A stretch of 64,000 nt of DNA. Source: Pseudomonas tructae (GTDB lineage: Bacteria > Pseudomonadota > Gammaproteobacteria > Pseudomonadales > Pseudomonadaceae). Shown here one piece after another: positions 19,301-28,179 of the stretch (position 1 is the stretch's first letter; every line of letters starts with the position of its first letter). The DNA is taken from NCBI RefSeq assembly GCF_004214895.1, contig NZ_CP035952.1, forward strand, positions 1,054,001 through 1,118,000, written 5' to 3'. The notes beneath the pieces were generated by a model, which was not told the DNA's origin, did no database searches, and worked only from the letters and a program-made list of their open reading frames with translations. The position numbers and the translations under genes are program-made.

Positions 19301-22300
19301 TGGCCGGGATGTACTGCGTGACGACAGCAGTTTCAACGGCAGTGACATCGATGTGCTGCGTTTTGGCGCCGGGATCAGCGCCGATGACATCATCGTCACC
19401 CGATCCGGCAATCACGTGCTGCTCAGCCACCGCAACGGCCAGGACAGCGTGATGATCAAGGACTGGTTCGCTGCCGCAGATGGCCGCTACCGGTTGGAGC
19501 GAATCGAGTTTACCGATGGCACGCTGTGGACCAGTGCCATGGTGTCTGCGCCACTGCTGGTGCAGAACGGGACAGAGGGCGATGACGTGCTCACCGGGCC
19601 GGGTACCGGTAACCAGATTATTAACGGTCTGGCTGGCAATGACACGCTCACAGCCAGCGGCGGCAACGACCAGCTCACCGGCGGTACCGGCAACGATGTG
19701 CTTTACGGTGGCTCGGGGTCGGACCTGTACCTGTTCAATCTAGGCGACGGCCAGGATGTGTTGCGCGACGACAGTAGCTACTCCTCGGGCAATATCGATG
19801 TGTTGCGCTTCGGCGCCGGTATCGGGCCGCAAGACATTACCGTCACTCGCTCCGGCAACCATGTGATCTTCAGCCATGGCAATGGCCAGGACCGGATTAG
19901 CGTGCAGGACTGGTTCAGTACCCTTGATGATCGCTACAAGCTGGAACGCATCGAGTTTGCCGATGGCACGGTGTGGAGCAGCAGCATGATTTCCACTGCG
20001 TTGCTGGTGATCAGCGGTAGCGAAGCAGACGATGTACTGGTGGGGCCCAGCACCGGCAACCAGACTCTCAATGGCCTGGCTGGCAACGATACGCTCACCG
20101 CCAGCGGTGGCAACGACCAGCTCAGTGGAGGTACCGGCAACGATAGGCTTTACGGTGGTTCGGGCTCGGACCTGTACCTGTTCAACCTGGGCGATGGTCA
20201 GGATGTACTGCGCGATGACAGTAGTTTCGCCTCCGGCAACATCGATGTGTTGCGTTTCGGCCAAGGCATCAGCGCCGACGACATCACCATCAGCCGCTCC
20301 GGCAACCATGTGATCCTCAGCCACCGCAATGGCCAGGACCAGGTCACCGTGCAGGATTGGTTCACCTCCAGTGATGATCGCTACAAGCTGGAGCGCATCG
20401 AGTTCGCCGATGGCAGTCAGTGGACCAGTGCCTATGTCACCGAACTGTCTCTGGCGATGAATGGCACGGCTGATGATGATGTGCTCGCCGGTCCCAGTAC
20501 CGGCAATCAAACGATACGCGGGCTGGCCGGCAATGACCGCCTGACGGCGGGCTCAGGCAATGACCTGCTTGAAGGCGGGCTGGGCAACGATACGCTTGAC
20601 GCGGGTGCCGGCAATGACCAGCTCAACGGCGGGAGCGGTAATGATGTGCTTTACGGCGGCTCGGGCTCTGACCTGTACCTGTTCAACCTGGGCGATGGTC
20701 AGGATGTGCTGCGCGACGACAGCAGTTTTGCCTCCGGTAACATCGATGTACTGCGCTTCGGCCAAGGCATCGGTGCCGACGACATCACCATCAGCCGCTC
20801 CGGCAACCATGTGGTCTTCAGTCATCGCAACGGCCAGGACCGGATCACTGTGCAGGACTGGTTCACCACCAGCGATGATCGCTACAAACTGGAATGGATA
20901 GAGTTCGCCGATGGTAGCCGCTGGGCCAGCGCCTATGTCACCGAGCTGTCCCTGGCGATGAACGGCACGGTCAATGATGATGTGCTCACCGGCCCCAGTA
21001 CTGGCAATCAAACCTTACGAGGGCTGGCCGGCAACGACAGCCTGACCACGGGCGCAGGCAACGACCTGTTGGAGGGTGGGCTGGGCAACGACACCCTCAC
21101 CGCAGGTGCCGGCAATGACCAGCTCAATGGCGGCACCGGCAACGATGTGCTCTACGGTGGCGCAGGCTCTGACCTGTACCTGTTCAACCTGGGCGATGGC
21201 CAGGATGTGCTGCGCGATGACAGCAGCTTCAACAGCGACAATATCGATGTGCTGCGTTTTGGCGAAGGCATTGGCGCAGACGACATCAGCATAACCCGCG
21301 CGGGCAATCATGTCGTGCTCAGCCACCGCAACGGCCGGGACCAGATCACGGTACAAGACTGGTTCACCTCTGCCGACAGTCGCTACCGTCTGGAGCGGAT
21401 CGAGTTTGCCGATGGCACGGTGTGGACCAGCGCCATGGTGTCTGCGCCACTGCTGCTGATGACTGGGGATGCAAGCGATAACCTGATCAGCGGGCCGAGT
21501 ACTGGCAACCAGACCCTCATCGGGCTTGCGGGCAATGACACCCTCACCGCCAGCGGTGGGGCCGACACGCTCAACGGCGGTACCGGCAACGACAAGCTGT
21601 ACGGTGGCTCAGGCTCGGACTTGTACCTGTTCAACCTGGGCGACGGTCAGGACCTGCTGCGCGATGACAGCAGCTTCAACGCCGACAATATCGATGTACT
21701 GCGTTTCGGCGAAGGCATTGGCGCGGACGATATCACCATCACTCGTTCTGGCAATCATGTGATCCTCAGCCACCGTAACGGCCGGGATCAGATCACCGTT
21801 CAGGACTGGTTCACCTCTGTCGATGGCCGCTACCGGCTGGAGCGGATCGAGTTTGCCGACGGTACGGTGTGGACCAGCGCGATGATCTCCGCGCCATTGT
21901 TGGTGCTGAGTGGAGAAGAAGGGGATGACGTTCTTACGGGTCCGAGCACCGGTAACCAGGTCCTCAGTGGCCTGGCCGGCAATGACACGCTGACCGCAAG
22001 CGGCGGTAACGACCAACTCAGCGGTGGGACTGGCAACGATACGCTCTACGGTGGCTCGGGCTCGGACCTGTACCTGTTCAACCTCGGTGATGGCCAGGAT
22101 ATCCTGCGAGACGACAGCAGCTATGCCTCCGGCAACATCGATGTGCTGCGCTTCGGCGCAGGCATCAGCGCGAACGACATCAGCATCGGCCGCTCCGGCA
22201 ACCATGTGATCCTGAGTCATCGCAACGGCCAGGACCGGATTACCGTGCAGGACTGGTTCAGCACCGGCGATGATCGCCACAAGCTGGAACGAATTGAATT

Positions 22301-24974
22301 TGCCGATGGCACGGTGTGGAGCAGTGCCCTGATCTCCACTTCGCTGCTGGTGATCACCGGCACGGCTGGCGATGATGTCCTTGTCGGGCCAAGCACCGGC
22401 AACCAGACACTCAGTGGCCTGGCCGGCAACGACACGCTCACCGCCAGTGGTGGCAACGACCAGCTCAGTGGCGGTGCCGGCAACGATACGCTGTACGGTG
22501 GTTCGGGCTCGGACCTGTACCTGTTCAACCTGGGCGACGGCCAGGATGTACTGCGCGATGACAGCAGTTTCGCCTCCGGCAACATCGATGTGTTGCGTTT
22601 GGGCCAAGGCATCAGCGCCGACGACATCAGCATCAGCCGTGCCGGCAACCATGTGATCCTCAGCCACAGTAATGGCCAGGACCGGATCACCGTTCAGGAC
22701 TGGTTCACCTCCAGTGATGATCGCTACAAGCTGGAGCGCATCGAGTTTGCCGATGGCACCCGCTGGGACAGCGCCTACGTCACTGAACTGTCCCTGGCGA
22801 TGAATGGTACGGCCAATGATGATGTGCTTACCGGTCCCAGTACTGGCAATCAGACAATCAGAGGGCTGGCCGGCAATGACAGCCTGACCAGCGGCTCGGG
22901 TAATGACGTGCTCGACGGTGGCCTTGGCAATGACACCCTCACTGCGGGGGCCGGCAATGACCGTCTGGTCGGTGGTGCGGGCAACGACAAGCTCTACGGC
23001 GGCACGGGTTCGGACCTGTACCTGTTCAACCTCGGTGATGGCCAGGATGTGCTGCGCGATGACACCAGCTTTGCGTCGGGCAACATTGATGTGCTGCGAT
23101 TCGGCGAGGGCATCGCGGCGCAGGACATCGTCACCAGCCGCTCCGGCAACCACGTGATCTTCAGCCATCGCAACGGCCAGGAGCAGGTCACCGTGCAGGA
23201 CTGGTTCACTGCCACTGATGATCGCTACAAGCTGGAGCGGATCGAGTTCGCCGATGGCACGGTGTGGACAAGTGCCATGGTGTCTGCGCCCCTGCTGGTG
23301 ACGACCGGCACCGAGGGCAACGACGTGCTGTTGGGCGCAAGTACCGGCAACCAGACGCTCAGTGGTCTGGGGGGCGACGACAGCCTGACCTCGGGTGCGG
23401 ACAACGACGTGCTCGACGGTGGCCTTGGCAACGACACCCTCACTGCGGGGGCCGGCAATGACCGTTTGGTCGGTGGTGCGGGCAACGACAAGTTGTTTGG
23501 TGGCACGGGTTCGGACCTGTACCTGTTCAACCTCGGTGATGGCCAGGATGTGCTGCGCGATGACACCAGCTTTGCGTCGGGCAACAGTGATGTGCTGCGA
23601 TTCGGCGAGGGCATCGCTGCGCAGGACATCCTCACCAGCCGCTCCGGCAACCACGTGATCTTCAGCCATCGCAACGGCCAGGAGCAGGTCACCGTGCAGG
23701 ACTGGTTCACTGCCACTGATGATCGCTACAAGCTGGAGCGGATCGAGTTCGCCGATGGCACGGTGTGGACCAGTGCCATGGTGTCTGCGCCCTTGCTGGT
23801 GACGACCGGTACCGAGGGCAACGACGTGCTGGTTGGCGCAAGTACCGGCAACCAGACGCTCAGTGGCCTGGGGGGCGACGACAGCCTGACCTCGGGTGCG
23901 GACAACGACGTGCTCGACGGTGGCCTTGGCAATGACACGCTTACCGCAGGCGCTGGCAATGACCGCTTGGTCGGTGGTGCGGGCAACGACAAGCTCTACG
24001 GCGGCACGGGTTCGGACCTGTACCTGTTCAACCTCGGTGATGGCCAGGATGTGCTGCGTGATGACACCAGCTTTGCGTCGGGCAACAGTGATGTGCTGCG
24101 ATTCGGCGAGGGCATCGCTGCGCAGGACATCGTCACCAGCCGCTCCGGCAACCACGTGATCTTCAGCCATCGCAATGGCCAGGAGCAGGTCACCGTGCAG
24201 GACTGGTTCACTGCCACTGATGATCGCTACAAGCTGGAGCGGATCGAGTTTGCCGATGGCACGGTGTGGACAAGTGCCATGGTGTCTGCGCCCTTGCTGG
24301 TGACGACCGGTACCGAAGGCAACGACGTGCTGTTGGGCGCAAGTACCGGCAATCAGACGCTCAGTGGTCTGGGGGGCGACGACAGCCTGACCTCGGGTGC
24401 GGACAACGACGTGCTCGACGGTGGCCTTGGCAATGACACGCTTACCGCAGGCGCTGGCAATGACCGCTTGGTCGGTGGTGCGGGCAACGACAAGCTCTAC
24501 GGCGGCACGGGTTCGGACCTGTACCTGTTCAACCTCGGTGATGGCCAGGATGTGCTGCGCGATGACACCAGCTTTGCGTCGGGCAACATTGATGTGCTGC
24601 GATTCGGCGAGGGCATCGCGGCGCAGGACATCCTCACCAGTCGCTCCGGCAACCACGTGATCTTCAGCCATCGCAATGGCCAGGAGCAGGTCACCGTGCA
24701 GGATTGGTTCACGACCACTGATGATCGCTACAAGCTGGAGCGGATCGAGTTTGCCGATGGTACGCAGTGGACCAGCGCCATGGTTGCCAACTTCGCAGTA
24801 GCACCTGCGGGGTTGCGTAGCAGCGCCGCGCCTGGCGATGCGCTGCTGGACCAACAGGTGCATGGCCTGGTGGCCGCCATGGCGGCCTTTGCGCCCGAGG
24901 GCGGCGGCTTTTCACTCGCGGCGCAAGACCGGCCGGCCGATCTCTTCGTGACGGTCGCTGTAAACGGGCAATGA
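16320..24974 (+). CDS. Giant RTX-type calcium-binding protein with a papain-like N-terminal domain
   Basis: This 2884-residue protein has four visible regions. Residues 1-125 contain His19 (FKHSYLVY) and Cys112 (GTNCNAVTRTLLDAAG), the order expected in circularly permuted NlpC/P60 or papain-like folds. Residues 147-230 are Asp-rich DxDxDGIP repeats like thrombospondin type 3, ending in a proline linker. Residues 247-400 carry further EF-hand-like Asp loops (LDLDGDGK). A mostly helical stretch follows to about 640. From 650 to about 2830 come 14 blocks that each combine GGxGxD nonapeptides with a SDLYLFNLGDG...VQDWF...LERIEFADGT unit (haemolysin-type calcium-binding related domain). No Sec signal is present and the C-terminus ends in short hydrophobic residues, so type I secretion is likely. 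No ABC exporter lies next to it. Function unknown: effector, adhesin-like or enzymatic. Confidence 0.88.
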   Translation: MMAKIFIESKSVAGTNFKHSYLVYQDDAGNETVIRGGPQSDNPFDFGEIDVKIDQPLESSRDARGNDSPAERGQVELDLSGRNAAEVWQTLKTVAGQIQGSTTDYDMFGTNCNAVTRTLLDAAGIPPTLPNNGGNYPGWDLNLPTYDTDGDGIPNTIDKDPFGPDTDADGIPDFKDLDDDGDYIPDDYDLNPRGPGDLDGDGIPDDKDPDKDGDGIPNGVDPTPNGDAPPPPPPQTPPPAPGSPLILDLDGDGVETSGLAAGIYFDHGGDGLRELTGFAAADDGLLALDLDGDGKITRGAELFGDQTLLADGSKARNGFQALARLDSNADGKVDSADSAFSSLRVWRDLNQNGVSDEGELYSLSQLGIQSLALKYTEQTQADAFGNEHRQVGSFTKDNGQQATMTDVWFVRNPSLVKEDLLEVSAAIAQLPDAAGFGKVHSLHQAMVRDASGELQSLVGEFVGAQSRQQRQAVLEKLIFKWTGQTGEYRNYYQSIIDARRIGALEAFYGDAIDLPRGSGQEYAAIFNGLFRDLVDTVFYQLASSTHLQPLFNQIGWVKDNGTGAWLGDFSRIIDDLVGVVQSDPARGQETLLDFIQAVRGVNTGSGRNLELLRGALHGFIQGNDLTVYSSSAVAAVVATLTQGATSLTYRYGTSGDDTLSLGESNDLVHGGRGNDTLAGGRGSDVYLFNLGDGQDRISDDNEYQSNNIVDTLRLGSGIFARDISVSRVGKDLLLSHSNGQDSITISNWFAQNSGRYQLERIEFADGQVWKSADLSAQVLRFLGGSGDDVYTGVSADFSQILSGGAGNDILTAGAGEDLLRGGIGNDVLNGGAGADIYIYNLGDGQDVIADDNFGNGNDKVDILRFGNSIAPADLAVSRSGLDLLLSHSNGVDRITVKNWFASNSGRYQLERIEFADNSVWTSAELNARLLQQLGGEGDDIITGVSADFVQSLNGGAGNDTLTSGGGADRLEGGVGNDTLYGGSGSDLYLFNLGDGRDVLRDDSSFNGSDIDVLRFGAGISADDIIVTRSGNHVLLSHRNGQDSVMIKDWFAAADGRYRLERIEFTDGTLWTSAMVSAPLLVQNGTEGDDVLTGPGTGNQIINGLAGNDTLTASGGNDQLTGGTGNDVLYGGSGSDLYLFNLGDGQDVLRDDSSYSSGNIDVLRFGAGIGPQDITVTRSGNHVIFSHGNGQDRISVQDWFSTLDDRYKLERIEFADGTVWSSSMISTALLVISGSEADDVLVGPSTGNQTLNGLAGNDTLTASGGNDQLSGGTGNDRLYGGSGSDLYLFNLGDGQDVLRDDSSFASGNIDVLRFGQGISADDITISRSGNHVILSHRNGQDQVTVQDWFTSSDDRYKLERIEFADGSQWTSAYVTELSLAMNGTADDDVLAGPSTGNQTIRGLAGNDRLTAGSGNDLLEGGLGNDTLDAGAGNDQLNGGSGNDVLYGGSGSDLYLFNLGDGQDVLRDDSSFASGNIDVLRFGQGIGADDITISRSGNHVVFSHRNGQDRITVQDWFTTSDDRYKLEWIEFADGSRWASAYVTELSLAMNGTVNDDVLTGPSTGNQTLRGLAGNDSLTTGAGNDLLEGGLGNDTLTAGAGNDQLNGGTGNDVLYGGAGSDLYLFNLGDGQDVLRDDSSFNSDNIDVLRFGEGIGADDISITRAGNHVVLSHRNGRDQITVQDWFTSADSRYRLERIEFADGTVWTSAMVSAPLLLMTGDASDNLISGPSTGNQTLIGLAGNDTLTASGGADTLNGGTGNDKLYGGSGSDLYLFNLGDGQDLLRDDSSFNADNIDVLRFGEGIGADDITITRSGNHVILSHRNGRDQITVQDWFTSVDGRYRLERIEFADGTVWTSAMISAPLLVLSGEEGDDVLTGPSTGNQVLSGLAGNDTLTASGGNDQLSGGTGNDTLYGGSGSDLYLFNLGDGQDILRDDSSYASGNIDVLRFGAGISANDISIGRSGNHVILSHRNGQDRITVQDWFSTGDDRHKLERIEFADGTVWSSALISTSLLVITGTAGDDVLVGPSTGNQTLSGLAGNDTLTASGGNDQLSGGAGNDTLYGGSGSDLYLFNLGDGQDVLRDDSSFASGNIDVLRLGQGISADDISISRAGNHVILSHSNGQDRITVQDWFTSSDDRYKLERIEFADGTRWDSAYVTELSLAMNGTANDDVLTGPSTGNQTIRGLAGNDSLTSGSGNDVLDGGLGNDTLTAGAGNDRLVGGAGNDKLYGGTGSDLYLFNLGDGQDVLRDDTSFASGNIDVLRFGEGIAAQDIVTSRSGNHVIFSHRNGQEQVTVQDWFTATDDRYKLERIEFADGTVWTSAMVSAPLLVTTGTEGNDVLLGASTGNQTLSGLGGDDSLTSGADNDVLDGGLGNDTLTAGAGNDRLVGGAGNDKLFGGTGSDLYLFNLGDGQDVLRDDTSFASGNSDVLRFGEGIAAQDILTSRSGNHVIFSHRNGQEQVTVQDWFTATDDRYKLERIEFADGTVWTSAMVSAPLLVTTGTEGNDVLVGASTGNQTLSGLGGDDSLTSGADNDVLDGGLGNDTLTAGAGNDRLVGGAGNDKLYGGTGSDLYLFNLGDGQDVLRDDTSFASGNSDVLRFGEGIAAQDIVTSRSGNHVIFSHRNGQEQVTVQDWFTATDDRYKLERIEFADGTVWTSAMVSAPLLVTTGTEGNDVLLGASTGNQTLSGLGGDDSLTSGADNDVLDGGLGNDTLTAGAGNDRLVGGAGNDKLYGGTGSDLYLFNLGDGQDVLRDDTSFASGNIDVLRFGEGIAAQDILTSRSGNHVIFSHRNGQEQVTVQDWFTTTDDRYKLERIEFADGTQWTSAMVANFAVAPAGLRSSAAPGDALLDQQVHGLVAAMAAFAPEGGGFSLAAQDRPADLFVTVAVNGQ
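18280..24785 (+). repeat. Array of 14 RTX/HCBP-related blocks within the giant gene
   Basis: Using the codon for Tyr in the LYLFNLGDG motif as anchor, copies start at 18375, 18828, 19281, 19728, 20175, 20676, 21177, 21624, 22071, 22518, 23019, 23520, 24021 and 24522. The spacings are 453, 453, 447, 447, 501, 501, 447, 447, 447, 501, 501, 501 and 501 bases. The 54-base difference equals two nine-residue RTX repeats. The last four 501-base units are nearly identical at DNA level, which points to recent duplication. Confidence 0.95.
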
Positions 24975-24979
24975 AACCG

Positions 24980-25020
24980 GTTCGGGCCTGGGTACTGTCC
25001 AGGCCCGAACTGTTCTTCTG
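24980..25020. terminator. Probable intrinsic terminator after the RTX gene
   Basis: A 12-base perfect stem (GTTCGGGCCTGG at 24980-24991 with its complement at 24999-25010) and a 7-base loop are followed by the T-rich TGTTCTTCTG. It lies between the convergent RTX and cupin genes and could act for both. Confidence 0.8.
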
Positions 25021-25023
25021 TCA

Positions 25024-25368
25024 TCAGGCAAAAACGAAGTACTTGCGCACCGTCTCCACCACTTCCCAGGTGCCCTTCATCCCCGGTTCGATGACGAACA
25101 CATCACCGGCTTTCAGGTGTACCGCTGGTTCACCTTCCGGGGTGATCACGCAATAGCCATCCAGAAAGTGGCAATACTCCCACTTCTCGTAACTGACCTG
25201 GAACTTGCCCGGCGTGCAGATCCAGGTGCCCATGATCTTGCTGCCATCGGCCGACACATAGGCGTTGAGGTTGACCGTGTGCGGGTCGCCGCCGATGCGT
25301 TGCCATTTGGTTGCATCCAGCACGGGGGTGGGGCAGGTCTCGCGCAGCACAGTGATGAAATCGGACAT
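25024..25368 (-). CDS. Small cupin-domain protein
   Basis: A 114-residue single-domain cupin of the DUF861 / (S)-ureidoglycine aminohydrolase-like type. The stretches WICTPGKFQVSYEKWEYCHF and HLKAGDVFVIEPGMKGTWEV are the two cupin motifs, with potential metal or substrate residues in the first. The substrate is not predictable. An upstream TTG at 25392 is in frame, but the ATG at 25368 follows CTGGAGCCTGGA at good spacing and gives MSDFITVLRE, so I prefer it. The gene converges on the RTX gene; a LysR gene on the same strand lies just upstream. Confidence 0.82.
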   Translation of the reverse strand: MSDFITVLRETCPTPVLDATKWQRIGGDPHTVNLNAYVSADGSKIMGTWICTPGKFQVSYEKWEYCHFLDGYCVITPEGEPAVHLKAGDVFVIEPGMKGTWEVVETVRKYFVFA

Positions 25369-25473
25369 TCCAGGCTCCAGAGGTTTGCTCAAAGGCCCAT
25401 CACCATAGGTGGGATCGGTGCCGGGCAGATGTCTGGTCTCGACCTTTTGGTGTCTGGGAGCGCACGTCCGCAG

Positions 25474-26382
25474 TTATCGATCGAGGCTGTCGCCAAAGCC
25501 GCGGATCACCTCCAGCAGCGCCTTGACCCGTTGCGGCAGGCTGCCGGCCGGGTACACCGCATGCATCTGCGGGCTGTCGCCGTTGCTGGCGGTCAGACGG
25601 TACTCCGGGCAGACCCGCTGCAGACGCCCGGCCTGTACCTCGGGTTCGGCCAGCCAGTCGGCCAGGCGGGCGATACCGACACCGGCCAGGGCGGCCTGGA
25701 ACACGGCAACCCCGGAGCTGAAGCGAAACTTGGGATGCACCCGCAGGCTTACCGCCTGTTCGGCGCTGCGAAACTGCCATTCCTTGAGAATGCGCGGTGC
25801 GGTGTGCAGGATCAGCGCATGGGCCTCCAGCGCCTCGATCGATGGGGGCGTACCGTGCCGTTGCAGGTAAGTGGGGCTTGCATACAGCGAGCGTGAGTAG
25901 CGCCACAACGGGTAGCCGATCAGCTCGCTGTCCTGGGCAAAGGCGCCCCTAATCGAGAAGTCCAGCTTGCTGTTGGCCGGGTCGATCGGCTCGTCGCTGA
26001 AGATCACATCGACGTTTACCTGCGGGTAGCGTAAGCCATACTGCGCAATCAAGCCGGGCAATACCGGCGCCAGTGATTCGGGGGCGGAAAAACGCACCCA
26101 GCCGGAGGCAAGGCCGCTGAGCCCGGCCAGTTCTTCGTCGGCTTCACGTTGCAGATCGAGCATTTTGTAGGCATAGGGCAGAAAACGCTCACCCGCTTCG
26201 GTCAGGCTCACGGCGTTGGCCGAGCGATTGCACAGCTTGGCCCCGGCGTTTTCTTCCAGGGCTTGCAAAGCGCGGGTCACAGCGCTGGGCGAGCGCCCCA
26301 GGGCGCGTGCCGCGGCGACGAAGCTGCGCTTGCGGGCAACCATGGCGAACACTTCCAGTTCCGCCAGCATATCCAGGGCCAT
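25474..26382 (-). CDS. LysR-type transcriptional regulator
   Basis: A 302-residue LysR regulator with a standard winged-helix N-terminus (LAELEVFAMVARKRSFVAAA) and a substrate-binding domain. The ATG at 26382 follows GAGGTGGTGC; a longer frame to 26424 lacks a good ribosome binding site. It is divergent from a TSUP permease gene 101 bases away, which is the likeliest target. The sequence near the end (HAVYPAGSLPQRVKALLEVI) is typical of the CrgA-like branch. The effector is unknown. Confidence 0.88.
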   Translation of the reverse strand: MALDMLAELEVFAMVARKRSFVAAARALGRSPSAVTRALQALEENAGAKLCNRSANAVSLTEAGERFLPYAYKMLDLQREADEELAGLSGLASGWVRFSAPESLAPVLPGLIAQYGLRYPQVNVDVIFSDEPIDPANSKLDFSIRGAFAQDSELIGYPLWRYSRSLYASPTYLQRHGTPPSIEALEAHALILHTAPRILKEWQFRSAEQAVSLRVHPKFRFSSGVAVFQAALAGVGIARLADWLAEPEVQAGRLQRVCPEYRLTASNGDSPQMHAVYPAGSLPQRVKALLEVIRGFGDSLDR

Positions 26383-26483
26383 GCACCACCTCGTTGCAGT
26401 TTTCGCAATATGGCATTGCAACACAAAAATCGGCCGTTGGTTAACCTTGGCGCGCCCGTTCTTTACTGCCAGAGCCTGAAACC

Positions 26484-27242
26484 ATGGTCGATATTGTCAT
26501 CCTTTGCGTGTTTGCCTTTGCTGCCGGCCTGATCGATGCGGCAGTCGGCGGTGGCGGGCTGATCCAGATTCCGGCGTTGTTCAACGTGTTGCCTGCGTCG
26601 CCACCGGCGGCGTTGCTGGGCACCAACAAGGTTGCTTCAGCCTGCGGCACGGCGTTTGCCGCCCGCTCGTTCGTGCGCAAGGTGGTGATCGACTGGGGGC
26701 TGGTGATCCCGGCGGCCTGTGCAGCCTTTGCCATGGCCTTTGTCGGCGCCGCGACGGTATCGCTGGTGCCGCAATCGTTGATGCGCCCGGCGGTGCTGGT
26801 GCTGATCGTGCTGATGGCGATCTACACCTTCTGCAAAAAGGACTTCGGTGCCCTGCACAAGCCGATGCGTATCGGCACCCGTGAGAAGCTGCTGGCGATT
26901 GTCATCGGTGGCGCCATCGGCTTCTATGACGGCCTGTTCGGGCCCGGTACCGGCAGCTTTCTGATCTTCCTGTTCATCCGCTGCTTTGCCTTCGACTTTC
27001 TGCACGCGTCGGCGTCAGCGAAGCTGGTGAACATTGCCACCAACGTCGCCGCACTGCTGTTCTTCATCCCGACTGGCAACGTCCTTTACCTGATTGCCAT
27101 TCCCATGGCCGCCTTTAACATCCTCGGCGCGTTGACCGGCACCTGGCTTGCGGTGCACAAGGGCGTGCCTTTTGTGCGTGCGCTGTTCCTGGTGCTGCTA
27201 CTGATCCTGATCGGCAAGCTGTCCTACGATTTGTTGGTCTGA
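26484..27242 (+). CDS. TSUP-family (TauE/SafE) membrane permease
   Basis: A 252-residue polytopic inner-membrane protein of the sulfite exporter TauE/SafE (TSUP) family. It has about eight hydrophobic helices and the N-terminal family signature GLIDAAVGGGGLIQIPALF, repeated in the second half as GFYDGLFGPGTGSFLIFLF, which reflects the internal duplication of the family. TSUP members move sulfite, sulfonates, sulfoacetate or other small organic anions; no substrate can be assigned here. It is divergent from a LysR regulator, and its stop is three bases from the stop of the convergent cdsA-like gene. Confidence 0.88.
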   Translation: MVDIVILCVFAFAAGLIDAAVGGGGLIQIPALFNVLPASPPAALLGTNKVASACGTAFAARSFVRKVVIDWGLVIPAACAAFAMAFVGAATVSLVPQSLMRPAVLVLIVLMAIYTFCKKDFGALHKPMRIGTREKLLAIVIGGAIGFYDGLFGPGTGSFLIFLFIRCFAFDFLHASASAKLVNIATNVAALLFFIPTGNVLYLIAIPMAAFNILGALTGTWLAVHKGVPFVRALFLVLLLILIGKLSYDLLV

Positions 27243-27245
27243 CGC

Positions 27246-28178
27246 TCAGACCCACCAGTAGCGTACGAAGTGGAAGAACACTGGCGCGGCGAAGCACACC
27301 GAGTCCATGCGGTCGAGCATGCCGCCATGGCCTTCGATCATGTGGCCCCAGTCCTTGACCCCCCGGTCGCGCTTGATCGCCGACATTACCAGGCCGCCGG
27401 CAAAGCCCATGAGGTTGACGGTCAGGGCCATCAGCGCCGCCTGCCAGAAGCTGAACGGGGTGATCCAGCACAAGGTGGCGCCAATCAACGTGGCCAGGGC
27501 CACGCCGCCGACCAGGCCTTCGACGGTCTTTGACGGCGACAGTTTTGGCGCCACCTTGTGTTTGCCGAACAGCTTGCCGCAGACGTACTGCAGCACGTCG
27601 GAGATCTGCACCACGAGGATCAGCCAGGCGATCAGCAGCAGGTTGCGGCCTTCGTAGCCGGGGATATCCAGGGTCATCAACGCCGGTACCGAAGACAGGC
27701 AGTAGACCGCGATCATCAACCCCCATTGCACTTTCGAGGCACGTTCGAGAAAACGCGTGGTGTCGCCGCCGAAGCTGGCGAGGATCGGCAACAGCAGGAA
27801 CAGGTAGACCGGAATGAAAATGCTGAACAGCCCGTACCAGTCCATGGCGATCAACAGGTACTGCACCGGCAGGGCGACATAGAACGCCGCCACCAGGGCC
27901 GGGTAGTCGCTGCGCCGGGTCGGGGTCAGGGTCAGGAATTCACGCAGGGCGTAGAACGACACGCAGTAGAACAGCAGGATCACCCCCAGCTTGCCGAACA
28001 GGAAGGCCAGTCCGATGACCAGGACCATCACCCACCAGGCGTTGATCCGTGCATTGAGGTTGTCGATCACCGCGTGGGGCGCAGGGCCCGCGCGCCATTT
28101 GAGCAGGCGACCGATCAGGCTGGCGAGCAGCAGCAAACCGCCGATGCCGGCGAACAGCGAAAGGGTGTTGTTGTCCAT
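27246..28178 (-). CDS. ynbB: CdsA-like phosphatidate cytidylyltransferase (YnbB-like)
   Basis: A 310-residue polytopic membrane enzyme of the CDP-diacylglycerol synthase family, which makes CDP-diacylglycerol from phosphatidate and CTP. The family signature is visible at the C-terminal side: KLSPSKTVEGLVGGVALATL, then SAIKRDRGVKDWGHMIEGHG with the catalytic Asp/Lys, and HGGMLDRMDS. Pseudomonas has a housekeeping cdsA next to uppS elsewhere, so this is an extra copy. The ATG at 28178 has a GAAGGAATCCTGAG leader, one base after the acyltransferase stop. It is the last gene of the six-gene lipid operon and similar in size to E. coli YnbB (from memory). Confidence 0.88.
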   Translation of the reverse strand: MDNNTLSLFAGIGGLLLLASLIGRLLKWRAGPAPHAVIDNLNARINAWWVMVLVIGLAFLFGKLGVILLFYCVSFYALREFLTLTPTRRSDYPALVAAFYVALPVQYLLIAMDWYGLFSIFIPVYLFLLLPILASFGGDTTRFLERASKVQWGLMIAVYCLSSVPALMTLDIPGYEGRNLLLIAWLILVVQISDVLQYVCGKLFGKHKVAPKLSPSKTVEGLVGGVALATLIGATLCWITPFSFWQAALMALTVNLMGFAGGLVMSAIKRDRGVKDWGHMIEGHGGMLDRMDSVCFAAPVFFHFVRYWWV

Positions 28179-28179
28179 C

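Noticed and set aside
18280..24785. Regular direct repeats as a possible CRISPR array
   Set aside because: The period is about 450-500 bases, the copies are in frame and encode RTX units; there are no short repeats with unique spacers.
21609..24863. A 1084-residue minus-strand frame inside the RTX gene
   Set aside because: It is the antisense shadow of the highly regular, stop-poor RTX repeats; it has no ribosome site or known motifs, and its repeats only mirror the sense repeats.
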